64,000 bases of DNA from an uncultured Bacteriovorax sp. (GCA_946481315.1 CAMLMH010000008.1:62001-126000), one strand, 5' to 3'. Shown: positions 17,986 through 26,966, numbered from the stretch's first letter. A program made the numbers and translations. Notes: a model not told the origin generated them from the sequence alone.

Positions 17986-19355
17986 TGCTCATAGATTTCT
18001 AGCAGTTTGCTGATGTCAAAGAAATAGAGTTTATCGTTCATAAAACCGGAAGAAATAAGGGTCTTGCCGTCTCGGGATACATCCAGGGCCGTGGGCTGAG
18101 ACCCTCCAACCAGACTATAAACAAGCGTATCTTTTTCCAGGTCTATGATATCAATTTTTCCCATAATCGTTGGATCTACGATTGTGTAATCACGATTGGA
18201 TGTGGTTCGGTGAGAAACATATAAATAACGATTACGGATTGGATCCAGCACGATGGTATTTGGGTGAGCAAGTTCCCATTTTTTTCCGGCGAAGTTTGGA
18301 TGATCGGCGGGATAATCTTCCAATACCAGCACTTTCTTCTGTCCGTCTTTAGTTTTCCAGGGAATCAGCAATTCATCCCAGAGAGCACTGCTTAATTTTA
18401 CGTCTTTTCCTTTTTTATCCAGTTTTTTAATAGTGGCCATCAATTTAGTCATACTAATTCTTGAGATCGCATTTCCTCGCATATGAGAAAGATAAGCCAC
18501 TCTGCCATTATGTGAGACGACAATATGCCGGACATTGAGTTCCCGGCCTGCCGTTTTTGCTTCAATCGGTGCAATCTCTGCTATCTGCTGATGTTTTACT
18601 GCATCTACGATTATGATGCTTCCGGTTTCAGTGGCGAGTATTAAAGCGTATTTCCCGTCCGGGGTGAAGGCCACTCCTCGAGGTGCAATGAAATATCCTT
18701 TGGACATTGGGTTTTTAAAATTAGTCGCAAGAGATATGCGACCTTTATAGTGAATTGAGCCGTCAAGATTACCGTCATCCCGCAGATCAGTAACATCAAC
18801 AATGCTGATGTCATCAGAGAAGTAATTGGCCACATAGATAATCTGTTTTGATTCAGGATCATCGCTAACGAATGGTCGTGCGGTGATAATTTTTCCTCCC
18901 TGGCCACGCAAAGGAATATATTTCGCAATTTTATGAGTATCATTATTAACGATGGTCAACAGGCCCTGATTTTTGAAAACCTCTGAAGTGCTGTCTCCTT
19001 CGGCACGGGTTATCATCGCCCATTTTTCGTCCAGGGAAAATTCTACTTCGGTATTGGCGAGTATTCCGTCTTTGCGCATTCCTGCGGGGGTAACGATGGT
19101 GGAAGAAAGTTTTCTTGTTTCCATATCAAAAACCGAAGCGGTTGGTATCCGGACACGGGAGACAGGATCGAGCTTACCGCACATTTCTGCGACAAAAAGA
19201 TATCTTCCGATGGGATCAACCTTTACACCTTTTGGCATACAGCCTGTTGGGGCAGTAGACAGCAGAAAATCAGAAGTCTTCGTATTTTTTAATTCTTTTT
19301 CACCAGCTGCAGATGTCAGAGACAATAAAAAGAGAAGATAAAAAAGAGTTTTCAT
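17982..19355 (-). CDS. Secreted YVTN-type beta-propeller protein
   Basis: About 457 residues, starting at the ATG at 19355, where CAGGAG lies 7 nt upstream and a clean signal peptide (MKTLFYLLFLLSLTSAAG) begins. The reading can be extended to 19391 but that loses both signals. The body has propeller blades with recurring VDPIGRYLFVA, YVANYFSDDISIVDV, FTPDGKYALILA and RNRYLYVSH. These periplasmic propellers usually bind partners or respond to surface ligands; no catalytic site was seen. The gene sits just after, and on the same strand as, the caspase-fold-like lipoprotein, and may be in its operon. Confidence 0.7.
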   Translation of the reverse strand: MKTLFYLLFLLSLTSAAGEKELKNTKTSDFLLSTAPTGCMPKGVKVDPIGRYLFVAEMCGKLDPVSRVRIPTASVFDMETRKLSSTIVTPAGMRKDGILANTEVEFSLDEKWAMITRAEGDSTSEVFKNQGLLTIVNNDTHKIAKYIPLRGQGGKIITARPFVSDDPESKQIIYVANYFSDDISIVDVTDLRDDGNLDGSIHYKGRISLATNFKNPMSKGYFIAPRGVAFTPDGKYALILATETGSIIIVDAVKHQQIAEIAPIEAKTAGRELNVRHIVVSHNGRVAYLSHMRGNAISRISMTKLMATIKKLDKKGKDVKLSSALWDELLIPWKTKDGQKKVLVLEDYPADHPNFAGKKWELAHPNTIVLDPIRNRYLYVSHRTTSNRDYTIVDPTIMGKIDIIDLEKDTLVYSLVGGSQPTALDVSRDGKTLISSGFMNDKLYFFDISKLLEIYEH

Positions 19356-19371
19356 GCACGTCTCCTGAAGG

Positions 19372-20649
19372 TTACTCTCTGATCTGATCAAAACCCCGCA
19401 TCAGACTGAGAAACTCGCGGGCAACATTGGTTGGATATGGATTTGGAAGAGTTATCAGCCGGCAAGATCCCGCAGCAGGTGTACTGGTTACAGCATCGAT
19501 CTGACAGCTGACTTTTACATTACAGGAGCGGAAATCACACTCAAGTTCATTGCTGGAATGACTGCGATAAATAAGGTCCTGACGGTTTACGGCACTTTCG
19601 ATACCGTAAACACAATTGTTAAAATAACTGTCATTTCTTCCGGTAGAGCATAACCAGTCAAAAACAACTTTTTTAAAATCAGCAACACTTGAATTCGGAC
19701 TAATGGGCCTGACTGAAGGAAACCCCATTAAGGACATCGCCATGCCTTTTTCACACCGCCCATCACCTGTATCTTCAAAGTTGCAAAAGAATTTATCAAA
19801 ACTGAGTCCGCCTTCTTTGAAGTGTCCCCAGATGGATGAATAATTATGACGGGAAGCTTTCATCCGGGTGCATGCACCGGTAGAACAAAAAAGTTTATCC
19901 TTATAACTATAACGATTAGACGTTACGTAATTGTGTTTATTTTTATCATCTTCTTTGTACCAGAATCCATCTGCTTCCACGCGTTCAAAAACTGAGCTGG
20001 TTAGTGATCCGGAAACAGGAATGCCAAGCGCCTTACTAAGGTTGGGGGCCACAGCGAATCCGGTATTGCAGCCATTAAGAGTGGCAAAAGCATTGGGAAG
20101 AAAATTTGGCCGTAATTCCATCAGGGCTTCAAAATGTCCACTAGGATCAAATGGTGCATAATAATCATCTATCTTTAAGGCCCATGGAGACGAGTGGCCA
20201 AAAAAATCAAAGCTAGCAATTCTTGGGAAAACTTTCATTTCTTTGATCAGCACAGGTGCTGTAAATCTTCCCTGTGCTTTTTTGATCACCTTAACATTGT
20301 ACTTATCAAAAATCTGTTCATCGGTTCTATTGATAACATCAGGTGTACTCATGATCACGACCTGACGATTTGGCCACACTTCTTTATAACGAAAAGCTCG
20401 GCTTAATCCTGACTGAAAAAACTGATCAGAATCTTCTTTTATGGCCGATCCAACGACAATAATGTGAGTGATTTTTGCTGGATCAAAATTTTGGTCTTTA
20501 AAAAGACCAATGCGGTATTCAAGACTCGAATCCAGTGCTTCTGCTGGAGTTGAAGCTGAACTTAACTCTTCAAGAGAGTAGGAAGAATCCTTCCCACACC
20601 CCTGAAAAGTTAAAATAATAATCAAAGGCAGAAGTCGAAATAGCTTCAT
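19372..20649 (-). CDS. Caspase/CHAT-fold-like lipoprotein with a His-Cys pair
   Basis: 425 residues with a lipobox (FQGC, Cys18). A region at about 60-215 has the order seen in clan CD cysteine peptidases: a strand ending in FDFFGHSS (His152), then a strand ending in ATLNGCNTG (Cys194), followed by GIPVSGSLTSSVFE. This resembles CHAT, caspase and gingipain-like domains. The C-terminal half is Cys-rich (about ten Cys), which suits disulfides in an exported protein. If active it would be a surface or periplasmic cysteine protease; an inactive binding domain is also possible. Downstream propeller gene starts 17 bp after the stop. Confidence 0.5.
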   Translation of the reverse strand: MKLFRLLPLIIILTFQGCGKDSSYSLEELSSASTPAEALDSSLEYRIGLFKDQNFDPAKITHIIVVGSAIKEDSDQFFQSGLSRAFRYKEVWPNRQVVIMSTPDVINRTDEQIFDKYNVKVIKKAQGRFTAPVLIKEMKVFPRIASFDFFGHSSPWALKIDDYYAPFDPSGHFEALMELRPNFLPNAFATLNGCNTGFAVAPNLSKALGIPVSGSLTSSVFERVEADGFWYKEDDKNKHNYVTSNRYSYKDKLFCSTGACTRMKASRHNYSSIWGHFKEGGLSFDKFFCNFEDTGDGRCEKGMAMSLMGFPSVRPISPNSSVADFKKVVFDWLCSTGRNDSYFNNCVYGIESAVNRQDLIYRSHSSNELECDFRSCNVKVSCQIDAVTSTPAAGSCRLITLPNPYPTNVAREFLSLMRGFDQIRE

Positions 20650-20667
20650 TTTTGTCCTGTTACTTTA

Positions 20668-21489
20668 TTAAGGGAGTGCTATTGAAGCCTGCTCAAGCAC
20701 GACTTTTCCATTTTTAACAAAGGCCCGGCCCTTAAGTGCGGCTCCAGTTTTTAAAGTAATAGAAGGAAGTGCCAGAATTGTTCCTACTGTGTAACTACCG
20801 GCTCCAAGTGTAACCGGACCAGTTACCTGCCAGAAAACATGGCGAGGATGTGCGCCACCAGTAAGCTTTACTTTAACGTTTGGACTGATATTTAGCTCTC
20901 CGGCAACCTGGAAAATCCAAACATCATTTGCTGAACCCTGAAGTGTATACTCACTTGTTGCATTAACTCCGCTGTTCCACTTATATGTTCCCGGTGGAAG
21001 AACTTGTCCTCCTAACTTTCCTGAAAATGTTCCTGTTTTGTTGTCATCAACTTTTCTGATGGCTGTATCATTGTAAGCAGAGATCATATCCAGTTTGGCA
21101 TTAGTCAAAAGATTAATAGGTACCGTCTCATCATCTGAACCGTACATATCATCTGGTCCACCGGCCACTTCTTTTGAAGGATCTATAGCGATTGCATCGC
21201 GAGTTCCTGGCATTAAACCAATTTTTCCGGTGATGGAAGAATTAGGAATAGAAGTAATATTTGAGTAAGCGAGAATTGCAAATTTTTCGGCTTCGCCCAG
21301 TTTAATGGCCTTAACGTTTCTGGTTGGTTCAGGATTGACTTCGATTGCGCCGCCAGTTCCCTGACCTCCGCTAGCTCCTACACTTCCGCCGTCACCGCCT
21401 CCACCACCACACCCGGCAGCTAGAATTAAACTAAGTGCCATAAGGGAATAAAGCATTTTTCCTGCTTTGTTTTTGATTTTTCCGTTCAT
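20668..21489 (-). CDS. Ice-binding-like (DUF3494) lipoprotein
   Basis: 273 residues from the ATG at 21489, chosen because GAAGGAG stands 7-8 nt upstream; the open frame upstream (to 21621) lacks a signal. The lipobox is LAAGC, followed by a Gly-rich linker. The rest is a DUF3494 beta-solenoid: FAILAYSNIT, SSITGKIGLMPGT, LPPGTYKW, DVWIFQVAGEL, HVFWQVTG and TILALPSITLKTGAALKGRAF. Named for ice-binding proteins, but many mesophiles carry it for adhesion or surface display. The gene is 18 bp upstream of the caspase-like lipoprotein gene, so the two are likely co-expressed. Confidence 0.8.
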   Translation of the reverse strand: MNGKIKNKAGKMLYSLMALSLILAAGCGGGGGDGGSVGASGGQGTGGAIEVNPEPTRNVKAIKLGEAEKFAILAYSNITSIPNSSITGKIGLMPGTRDAIAIDPSKEVAGGPDDMYGSDDETVPINLLTNAKLDMISAYNDTAIRKVDDNKTGTFSGKLGGQVLPPGTYKWNSGVNATSEYTLQGSANDVWIFQVAGELNISPNVKVKLTGGAHPRHVFWQVTGPVTLGAGSYTVGTILALPSITLKTGAALKGRAFVKNGKVVLEQASIALP

Positions 21490-21675
21490 CGCCATTCTCC
21501 TTCTAAGGTTTGGGTCAAAAAATTTTTTTCTACTTTCAAAAATTTTCTCAGAGTGCCTAGAGCAAACGAAATGCCAATTTAAGCGATCAAAAAGCTCAGA
21601 GTTTGGGGCAGATTGAATCACTCCGACAGGGAGAATCAGAGGAGAATTGGCCGTTATGACCGAGTCATAATAATT

Positions 21676-22338
21676 TTAGGATGGTTTTTTTTTGGCCTGC
21701 GTATTGGCATTGGAAACTTGCCAGAGGTAGAGCGCGAGTATGCTGCGGTAAGGACGAAATTTTTCACCTGCTCGTTCAATTTCCTCGAGAGAAGGCATTA
21801 CTTTTTTCTTTTTCCAGAGTTGCCAGCCTTTTCTGGTTCCGAAATCATCAATTGGCCAGACATCCAGTCTTCCCAGCTGCCAGATCAGCAGCATCTCTAC
21901 ACTCCATTTACCAATGCCATAAATAACAACTAATCTATCGATCAGTTCTTTGTCGCTAAGTTCGTGCACCTCGGACAAAGACGGAACAATGCCTTCAATC
22001 GTTTTCCTGGAAATATCTTTTATAGCTCTCACTTTTCTGGCGGAAAATCCAATTCCCCTCAGGTGCGAATCGTCAGTGGAAAGAATATCAAGTGGTGTGG
22101 GTGTTTTGTCGTTATAAAGAGAATAAAAACGTGAAAGTATTGTCTCCGCTGCCCGGATTTGGATTTGTTGATAGGCAATTGATCGAACGAGAGACAAATA
22201 TGGTGGTCTTTCAATGTGCGGCTCAAAGGTGAGAGGATATTTTTTAACTAAGGCAGCAAAATCAGGAAACTTCGAACAAAGTATTTTCTCTCCTTTTAGA
22301 AAAGCTTTCCGCGAATATGCATATGTCTTTTTCGCCAT
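21676..22338 (-). CDS. DNA-3-methyladenine glycosylase II (AlkA-like, HhH-GPD)
   Basis: 220 residues of the HhH-GPD fold. Blocks seen: IAYQQIQIRAA, LRGIGFSARKVRAIKD, VVIYGIGKWSVEMLLIW (helix-hairpin-helix) and the catalytic Asp in VWPIDDFGTRKG. It lacks the N-terminal domain of E. coli AlkA, as do the shorter MAG-type enzymes. It removes alkylated purines from DNA in base excision repair. Single-gene unit, divergent from the secreted metallopeptidase gene. Confidence 0.88.
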   Translation of the reverse strand: MAKKTYAYSRKAFLKGEKILCSKFPDFAALVKKYPLTFEPHIERPPYLSLVRSIAYQQIQIRAAETILSRFYSLYNDKTPTPLDILSTDDSHLRGIGFSARKVRAIKDISRKTIEGIVPSLSEVHELSDKELIDRLVVIYGIGKWSVEMLLIWQLGRLDVWPIDDFGTRKGWQLWKKKKVMPSLEEIERAGEKFRPYRSILALYLWQVSNANTQAKKKPS

Positions 22339-22372
22339 AGGAAAACCCTAGCAAAACATCTGCATTAGGGTC

Positions 22373-22378
22373 TACAAT
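22373..22378 (+). promoter_or_regulatory. Possible -10 box giving a leaderless mRNA
   Basis: TACAAT lies 6 nt before the ATG at 22385 and there is no Shine-Dalgarno sequence. A transcript from this box would begin at or next to the start codon. The -35 position holds only a weak match, so this is a tentative site. Confidence 0.35.
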
Positions 22379-22384
22379 ATTTCC

Positions 22385-23191
22385 ATGACTAAAAAAATTC
22401 TTTTATTCCTGATACTTTTGTCTCCTCTTGCTGCGTATACATCCTCTTTGCCGAAAGCTTCTCATGAAGACTGGAAGCAACTGCTCATGCAAGATACTTT
22501 GACGTTGTATGCTCCAGTGTCATTGAGTACTTTCAAAAAAACGTTAAAACTCACCATAAGCCCTGAGACTACCATAGCTGCTAGTGCGCTTCATCACCAG
22601 GATCACCTGGCCTTAGTCGTTAACCAGGGACTGCTGGATTCACCTCGTCTCACTCCAGACATATTACGAATGGTTCTCTGTCACGAACTGGGTCATTTAT
22701 TTGGTGGGGCCCCGAGAAGAAATATTCCTCCGGAATGGGATGGACCAGTTGCTACTGACGGCCAGTCATTCCATAGCGCTGAGGGACAATCGGACTATTA
22801 TGCCAGTGTAGTTTGCTTCCGGCGGTTGGTCCGCATGCGTCCAAACATGCAAACATCTATAAAACGCGCAGGACCAAGACTGACGGCCCGGTGTGACCAG
22901 GCCTGGACAGACGCCAAGGAACGCGCACTTTGTTTGAGAACCGCTTTGGCTGGTCAGGATTTTTTGAACCTGGTCTTTGAATTTCCCATTTCCACTGAAA
23001 ACACTGACTCATCAATTTCCCCTGTTCTCATACGGGATACTTATCCTTCACGCCAATGCAGACTGGATACAATTATTAACGGGGCCCTCTGCAGCGAGAC
23101 CTTTTCATCTGCATTAAATTTCTCGCAAATGGAAAAAAATGATTGTTCATTTCAGGAAGCAAAACGACCGCTTTGCTGGTACCATCAATAA
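22385..23191 (+). CDS. Secreted gluzincin-like metallopeptidase, paralogue of the gene at 49709
   Basis: 268 residues with a signal peptide (1-19). The zinc motif is CHELGHLFGGAPRR (His100, Glu101, His104), and SAEGQSDYYAS supplies a likely third ligand, Glu133, as in gluzincins. The C-terminal part has paired Cys and the block QCRLDTIINGALC. The protein encoded at 49709-50581 shares the zinc block, the EGQxDYxA block, QCRLDTxxxGALC and a final CW, so they form one family. No known peptidase family was recognised. Probably periplasmic or secreted. Confidence 0.65.
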   Translation: MTKKILLFLILLSPLAAYTSSLPKASHEDWKQLLMQDTLTLYAPVSLSTFKKTLKLTISPETTIAASALHHQDHLALVVNQGLLDSPRLTPDILRMVLCHELGHLFGGAPRRNIPPEWDGPVATDGQSFHSAEGQSDYYASVVCFRRLVRMRPNMQTSIKRAGPRLTARCDQAWTDAKERALCLRTALAGQDFLNLVFEFPISTENTDSSISPVLIRDTYPSRQCRLDTIINGALCSETFSSALNFSQMEKNDCSFQEAKRPLCWYHQ

Positions 23192-23218
23192 AAAGTTTTT
23201 CACCAAGGGAGAAGAAAA

Positions 23219-23719
23219 ATGGCCCATATCAAATTAAAAGGACAAGATATCCATACGCGTGGATCTCTTCCAAACATCGCCTCAGTTGCTCATGATTTTA
23301 CGATGGTTAAAAATGACCTGAGTGAAACAAATCTTTATTCTATTAAAGCTCAATACAAACTGCTGAACATCTTTCCGAGTATTGATACCGGCACATGTGC
23401 AGCCAGCGTGCGTAAATTTAATAAAGAAGCTGCGGATCTCGGCAATGTGGCCGTGATCAATCTTTCGATGGATCTTCCTTTTGCACAGAAACGATTCTGT
23501 GGAACCGAAGGAATTGATAAGGCCATGACCGCTTCGCTTTTTCGTTCGGATTTTCTAAAACATTATCCTGTTGAGATGATCGATGGTCCTCTGAAAGGAC
23601 TTTGCTCACGCTGTATCCTGGTCCTCAATGACCGCAACGAAATCCTGCACTCAGAACAGATTGCCGACATCGTCGAGGAACCTAATTACGAAGAAGCTTT
23701 AAGGGCCTGTCGAACCTGA
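23219..23719 (+). CDS. tpx: Thiol peroxidase (atypical 2-Cys peroxiredoxin)
   Basis: 166 residues of the Tpx family, full length. The peroxidatic Cys60 lies in DTGTCAASVRKFN and the resolving Cys94 in KRFCGTEG, at the same spacing as E. coli Tpx (61 and 95). It reduces hydroperoxides using thioredoxin. A GGGAG site precedes the ATG. It follows the metallopeptidase gene by 27 bp and overlaps the next frame at its stop codon. Confidence 0.92.
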   Translation: MAHIKLKGQDIHTRGSLPNIASVAHDFTMVKNDLSETNLYSIKAQYKLLNIFPSIDTGTCAASVRKFNKEAADLGNVAVINLSMDLPFAQKRFCGTEGIDKAMTASLFRSDFLKHYPVEMIDGPLKGLCSRCILVLNDRNEILHSEQIADIVEEPNYEEALRACRT

Positions 23720-24165
23720 ATAAGTTTAAACTTCTCCTATTTGTTTTAATACTATTCATTGCATCGATTGAATCGTTGATCAATGCCGCCAAACTGGCCG
23801 TCTTTGTTCAGCCTCAAAATATAACCAGTATCCAAAAGAAATGGTTATTAAGCCCTAATTCCCTGGTCTTTGACCGTAAGGAAGGCTTTTTTCGTCCTAT
23901 GAAGTTTGAGTTGGTTTTTGCCGACGGTGAAACGAAGTCGATGCGTTTTGTTGAAGCTGAAAGAGAGTTTTCATCCTACCTTGAACGCATTTTAATTCGC
24001 AGGGTCTTTTATCGCTTTGCAAGTCTTGCTCCTGCGCAATATATGTTTTGCAATCCCATCTCACCGATCTTGAAAAAAGAAAAGTTGCAGAAAAAAATTG
24101 TGAAAGTAAGGATTAATTTTCAGGCGCCAGCACCAATTAGAAGAGAGCTTATATGCCCTTCATAA
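23716..24165 (+). CDS. Signal-anchored small protein, possible CTG start
   Basis: The conventional first start in this frame is TTG 23776 (129 residues, no ribosome binding site). The frame stays open upstream and encodes a fine membrane anchor (LNKFKLLLFVLILFIASIE) that begins at a CTG at 23716, whose last two bases open the tpx TGA stop. AAGGG lies about 10 nt before it. I therefore place the start there, as inference. The soluble part resembles the C-terminal tail of the 492-residue HTTM protein at 62449 (FELVFADGETKSMRF versus AEALLKDGTTVDLF). The next gene, an HTTM-like membrane protein, overlaps by 13 bp. Confidence 0.5.
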   Translation: MNKFKLLLFVLILFIASIESLINAAKLAVFVQPQNITSIQKKWLLSPNSLVFDRKEGFFRPMKFELVFADGETKSMRFVEAEREFSSYLERILIRRVFYRFASLAPAQYMFCNPISPILKKEKLQKKIVKVRINFQAPAPIRRELICPS

Positions 24166-24974
24166 ATTTACTTGTCCCGCTTAATGTCGCTTCTTTATTT
24201 CTCTACTGGGTCTATTTTTTTGCCAGTTATTATCTTTCGGCAGAAACCATTCTCAATACATCATCTGTAAGTTCTTCGTACTCTGTCACTGCATTACGGC
24301 TGGTGGCCCTGGCGGGATGCTTAATTAGTCTGGCCGGTTTGTGGAGAAAAATTTCTGCTTATTCCGGGATCATTGTTTATCTGTTAGCGGTTTGGTCGAT
24401 AAATATCAATTACACTTTGCTGCAGCTACATTATTCCTATCTGGCCATCTGCCTTCTTCATTACATCATTTTTAAAGAAGACCCTCTTGCTCTGTCTGGC
24501 AAATGGGGAAAATGGACGATTGATTCGCGGTATCTGATGGGTTTTCTTTTTAATCTGACTTTTACGATTTCAGGATTTTCGAAATGTTTTTATTCACCCT
24601 GGCTGGATGGAAGCGCTTTTAGATTTCTTGTCAGCAGACCCTATCAGCTCAGCCTCAGTCTGGATTTAAAATCGCTGGATCTAACTGTACTTGCGGCCTT
24701 GTCTTATGTTGTTTTATTGATTGAAATAATGTCATTGCCTCTGTTTTTGTTTCGCAAGACACGATTGATTGGCTGGATAATCAATGTCATCTTTCACCTG
24801 TTTATTTTCAGCTTCATGCCGGACATCAGAAATATCTCTTCAGCATTACTAATCAGCTTTATTTATATTTTTGATCGCAAGCTTTACACTCCGGCAGCAG
24901 AGACTTCACTTACATCTCGATGTGAACCCCAATCTCCATTACCCGATTACGCGGAAGCTGAAAGAACGTCGTAG
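24153..24974 (+). CDS. HTTM-like multi-helix membrane protein
   Basis: 273 residues with about seven hydrophobic segments. FTISGFSKCFYSPWLDGSAFRFLV and the later FHLFIFSFMP resemble the HTTM/vitamin-K-carboxylase-like membrane domain, though no carboxylase catalytic Lys was identified. It overlaps the upstream anchored small protein gene, which may supply the soluble domain that is fused in the larger homologue at 62449. Its C-terminal 20 residues overlap the convergent kup gene by 65 bp. Confidence 0.6.
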   Translation: MPFINLLVPLNVASLFLYWVYFFASYYLSAETILNTSSVSSSYSVTALRLVALAGCLISLAGLWRKISAYSGIIVYLLAVWSININYTLLQLHYSYLAICLLHYIIFKEDPLALSGKWGKWTIDSRYLMGFLFNLTFTISGFSKCFYSPWLDGSAFRFLVSRPYQLSLSLDLKSLDLTVLAALSYVVLLIEIMSLPLFLFRKTRLIGWIINVIFHLFIFSFMPDIRNISSALLISFIYIFDRKLYTPAAETSLTSRCEPQSPLPDYAEAERTS

Positions 24975-26802
24975 CATCAGTTGCATTGGCGGTCATGATA
25001 GAGAATAATTTTTCTCTCCAGACTGCCATCCCCGGAAGTCCCGTCGCAAAAAGACGTTCTTTACCAATGAAATAGGTGGCCTCAAATGAATTGAGAATGT
25101 GATCTCCTATCTGCAGCATATTGAGTTCTTTAGGAATGTTGGGAAGTTCCATGTATCCATAATGAATGAAAACGGTATAGCAGCCGTGTCCAATATCATT
25201 AATCTCCACACGTTTATTTTCTGAAACAGCATGGACTGATTCAGTGACGACTGAAAGAAAAATCAGCCGCTGGTGCAGGGTTTTATAGTGTTCAAAACTC
25301 TGCATAAGGGCATAAGGAGTTTCACGCAGAGAACTCGCCATATAAATGGCCGTACCCGGATTGCGAAAAGGTTTTTTTTCATCAATTTTCTGAAGGAACT
25401 GCTCCAGTGGAATCACGTTGGTCATGAGCTTTTGCGCCAGTATCTTTCTTCCGCGCTTCCAGGTTGTCATCATGGTAAATATCACAAGACCTACAACCAG
25501 TGGAACCCATCCACCATCGAGAACTTTAACAACGTTTGCTCCCCAGAAGGCCAGATCGATCACTAGAAAGAAAGCACAAATGCTTCCCGCCTTCCATACA
25601 CTCCAATGCCAGCGTTCACGGGCCACGATATAAAACAATATGGTCGTTATACCCATTGTTGTGGTTACAGCAATACCATAAGCAGCGGCAAGATTACTGG
25701 ACGTTTTAAAGGAAAGAACCAGAGCAATACAGGAGATCATTAAAAACCAGTTCATACTTCGGACATAGATCTGTCCAAATTCACTTTCACTGGTGTGCTC
25801 AATCATAACCCGGGGAATATACCCCATCTGTACAGCGTGCATTGTAATGGAGAATACGCCGGTAATGAGGGCCTGAGAGGCAATAACTGTTGAGGCCGTT
25901 GCCAGTAAAACAAGCGGGGTCAGCATCCAGCTTGGAGCCATGAGAAAGAAAGGATTTTTAACTGCTTCTGGCGAATGAGTCAGTAGTGCCCCTTGTCCGA
26001 AGTAGTTGAGCACCAGGCAGGGAAGAACAATAATAAGCCAGGCACGCTGAATAGGTTTAATCCCAAAATGGCCGAGATCAGAATAAAGAGCTTCACCACC
26101 TGTCACAACAAGGAAAACTGAACCCAAAACTAAAAATCCGCTCCAGCTATTTTCCTGAAAAAATTCCAGGGCCCATAAAGGATTGATGGCCTTTAATACA
26201 TCCGGCTCTATGAAAATATTATAAATGCCCAATCCACCCAGTGTTAAAAACCAGACCAGGGTCAAAGGACCAAAGATTCTTCCTACTACTGCTGTACCAT
26301 AGCGTTGGACAGAAAAAAGTCCCACCAGGATGGAACAGGTGATAGGCAAGATGTATGGAGAAAAAACAGGAGTGATAATTTCAAGACCTTCTACGGCTGA
26401 TAGAACTGAAATGGCCGGTGTAATCATTCCGTCACCATAGAGCAAGGCCGTTCCGAAAAGTCCCATGAGTATCAATTTGCGCTTTGATTTATTTTTTGGA
26501 TCTCTTGGGGTGATGAGCGCTGTCAGCGCCAGAATTCCCCCTTCACCGTTGTGATCAGCTTTTAAAACGAAGTTTATATACTTAATGGTGATAACAATAA
26601 CCAGCGACCAGAAAATTAAAGAGAGAATGCCGAAGATATTTCCGTTCGTCAGTGCAATGTCGTGGCCGTGATGAAAGGATTCTTTAAGCGCATAAAGTGG
26701 ACTTGTACCGATGTCACCATAAACAACGCCTAAAGCACTAATGGTCATCATTGTCTTATAGCTTAGGCTTTGCGTTTCTTCTTTGGCCTTGGGAGCGGAC
26801 AC
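24910..26802 (-). CDS. kup: Kup-type low-affinity potassium transporter
   Basis: 630 residues, the usual Kup length. Family blocks: ALGVVYGDIGTSPLYALKE near the N-terminus, KADHNGEGGILAL, LLYGDGMITPAISVLSAVEGLE, GGEALYSDLGHFG. Twelve membrane helices are followed by a cytosolic C-terminal domain. It takes up potassium, probably with a proton. The start is GTG at 26802, with AAGGA 7 nt upstream. Confidence 0.95.
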   Translation of the reverse strand: MSAPKAKEETQSLSYKTMMTISALGVVYGDIGTSPLYALKESFHHGHDIALTNGNIFGILSLIFWSLVIVITIKYINFVLKADHNGEGGILALTALITPRDPKNKSKRKLILMGLFGTALLYGDGMITPAISVLSAVEGLEIITPVFSPYILPITCSILVGLFSVQRYGTAVVGRIFGPLTLVWFLTLGGLGIYNIFIEPDVLKAINPLWALEFFQENSWSGFLVLGSVFLVVTGGEALYSDLGHFGIKPIQRAWLIIVLPCLVLNYFGQGALLTHSPEAVKNPFFLMAPSWMLTPLVLLATASTVIASQALITGVFSITMHAVQMGYIPRVMIEHTSESEFGQIYVRSMNWFLMISCIALVLSFKTSSNLAAAYGIAVTTTMGITTILFYIVARERWHWSVWKAGSICAFFLVIDLAFWGANVVKVLDGGWVPLVVGLVIFTMMTTWKRGRKILAQKLMTNVIPLEQFLQKIDEKKPFRNPGTAIYMASSLRETPYALMQSFEHYKTLHQRLIFLSVVTESVHAVSENKRVEINDIGHGCYTVFIHYGYMELPNIPKELNMLQIGDHILNSFEATYFIGKERLFATGLPGMAVWREKLFSIMTANATDATTFFQLPRNRVMEIGVHIEM

Positions 26803-26920
26803 GGTTTTTCCTTTTTATGAGCAATTCGTTAGAAAGTATAATTTCCCTATTCTAATGTGAACTGCAGGAAACAGCAAAATTTTAGCACTCATTTTTCAGG
26901 GATAAACAAAAGCGCTTGGC

Positions 26921-26945
26921 AAAAAAAAGGCCCCATTAAGGGGCC
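26921..26945 (-). terminator. Rho-independent terminator of the sucA-lpd operon
   Basis: On the minus strand a GGCCCC/GGGGCC stem with a 5-nt loop (26929-26945) is followed by eight T residues (26928-26921). It stands 22 bp after the stop of the dienelactone hydrolase-like gene. Confidence 0.9.
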
Positions 26946-26966
26946 AGATCTTTAATCGTTGAAATC

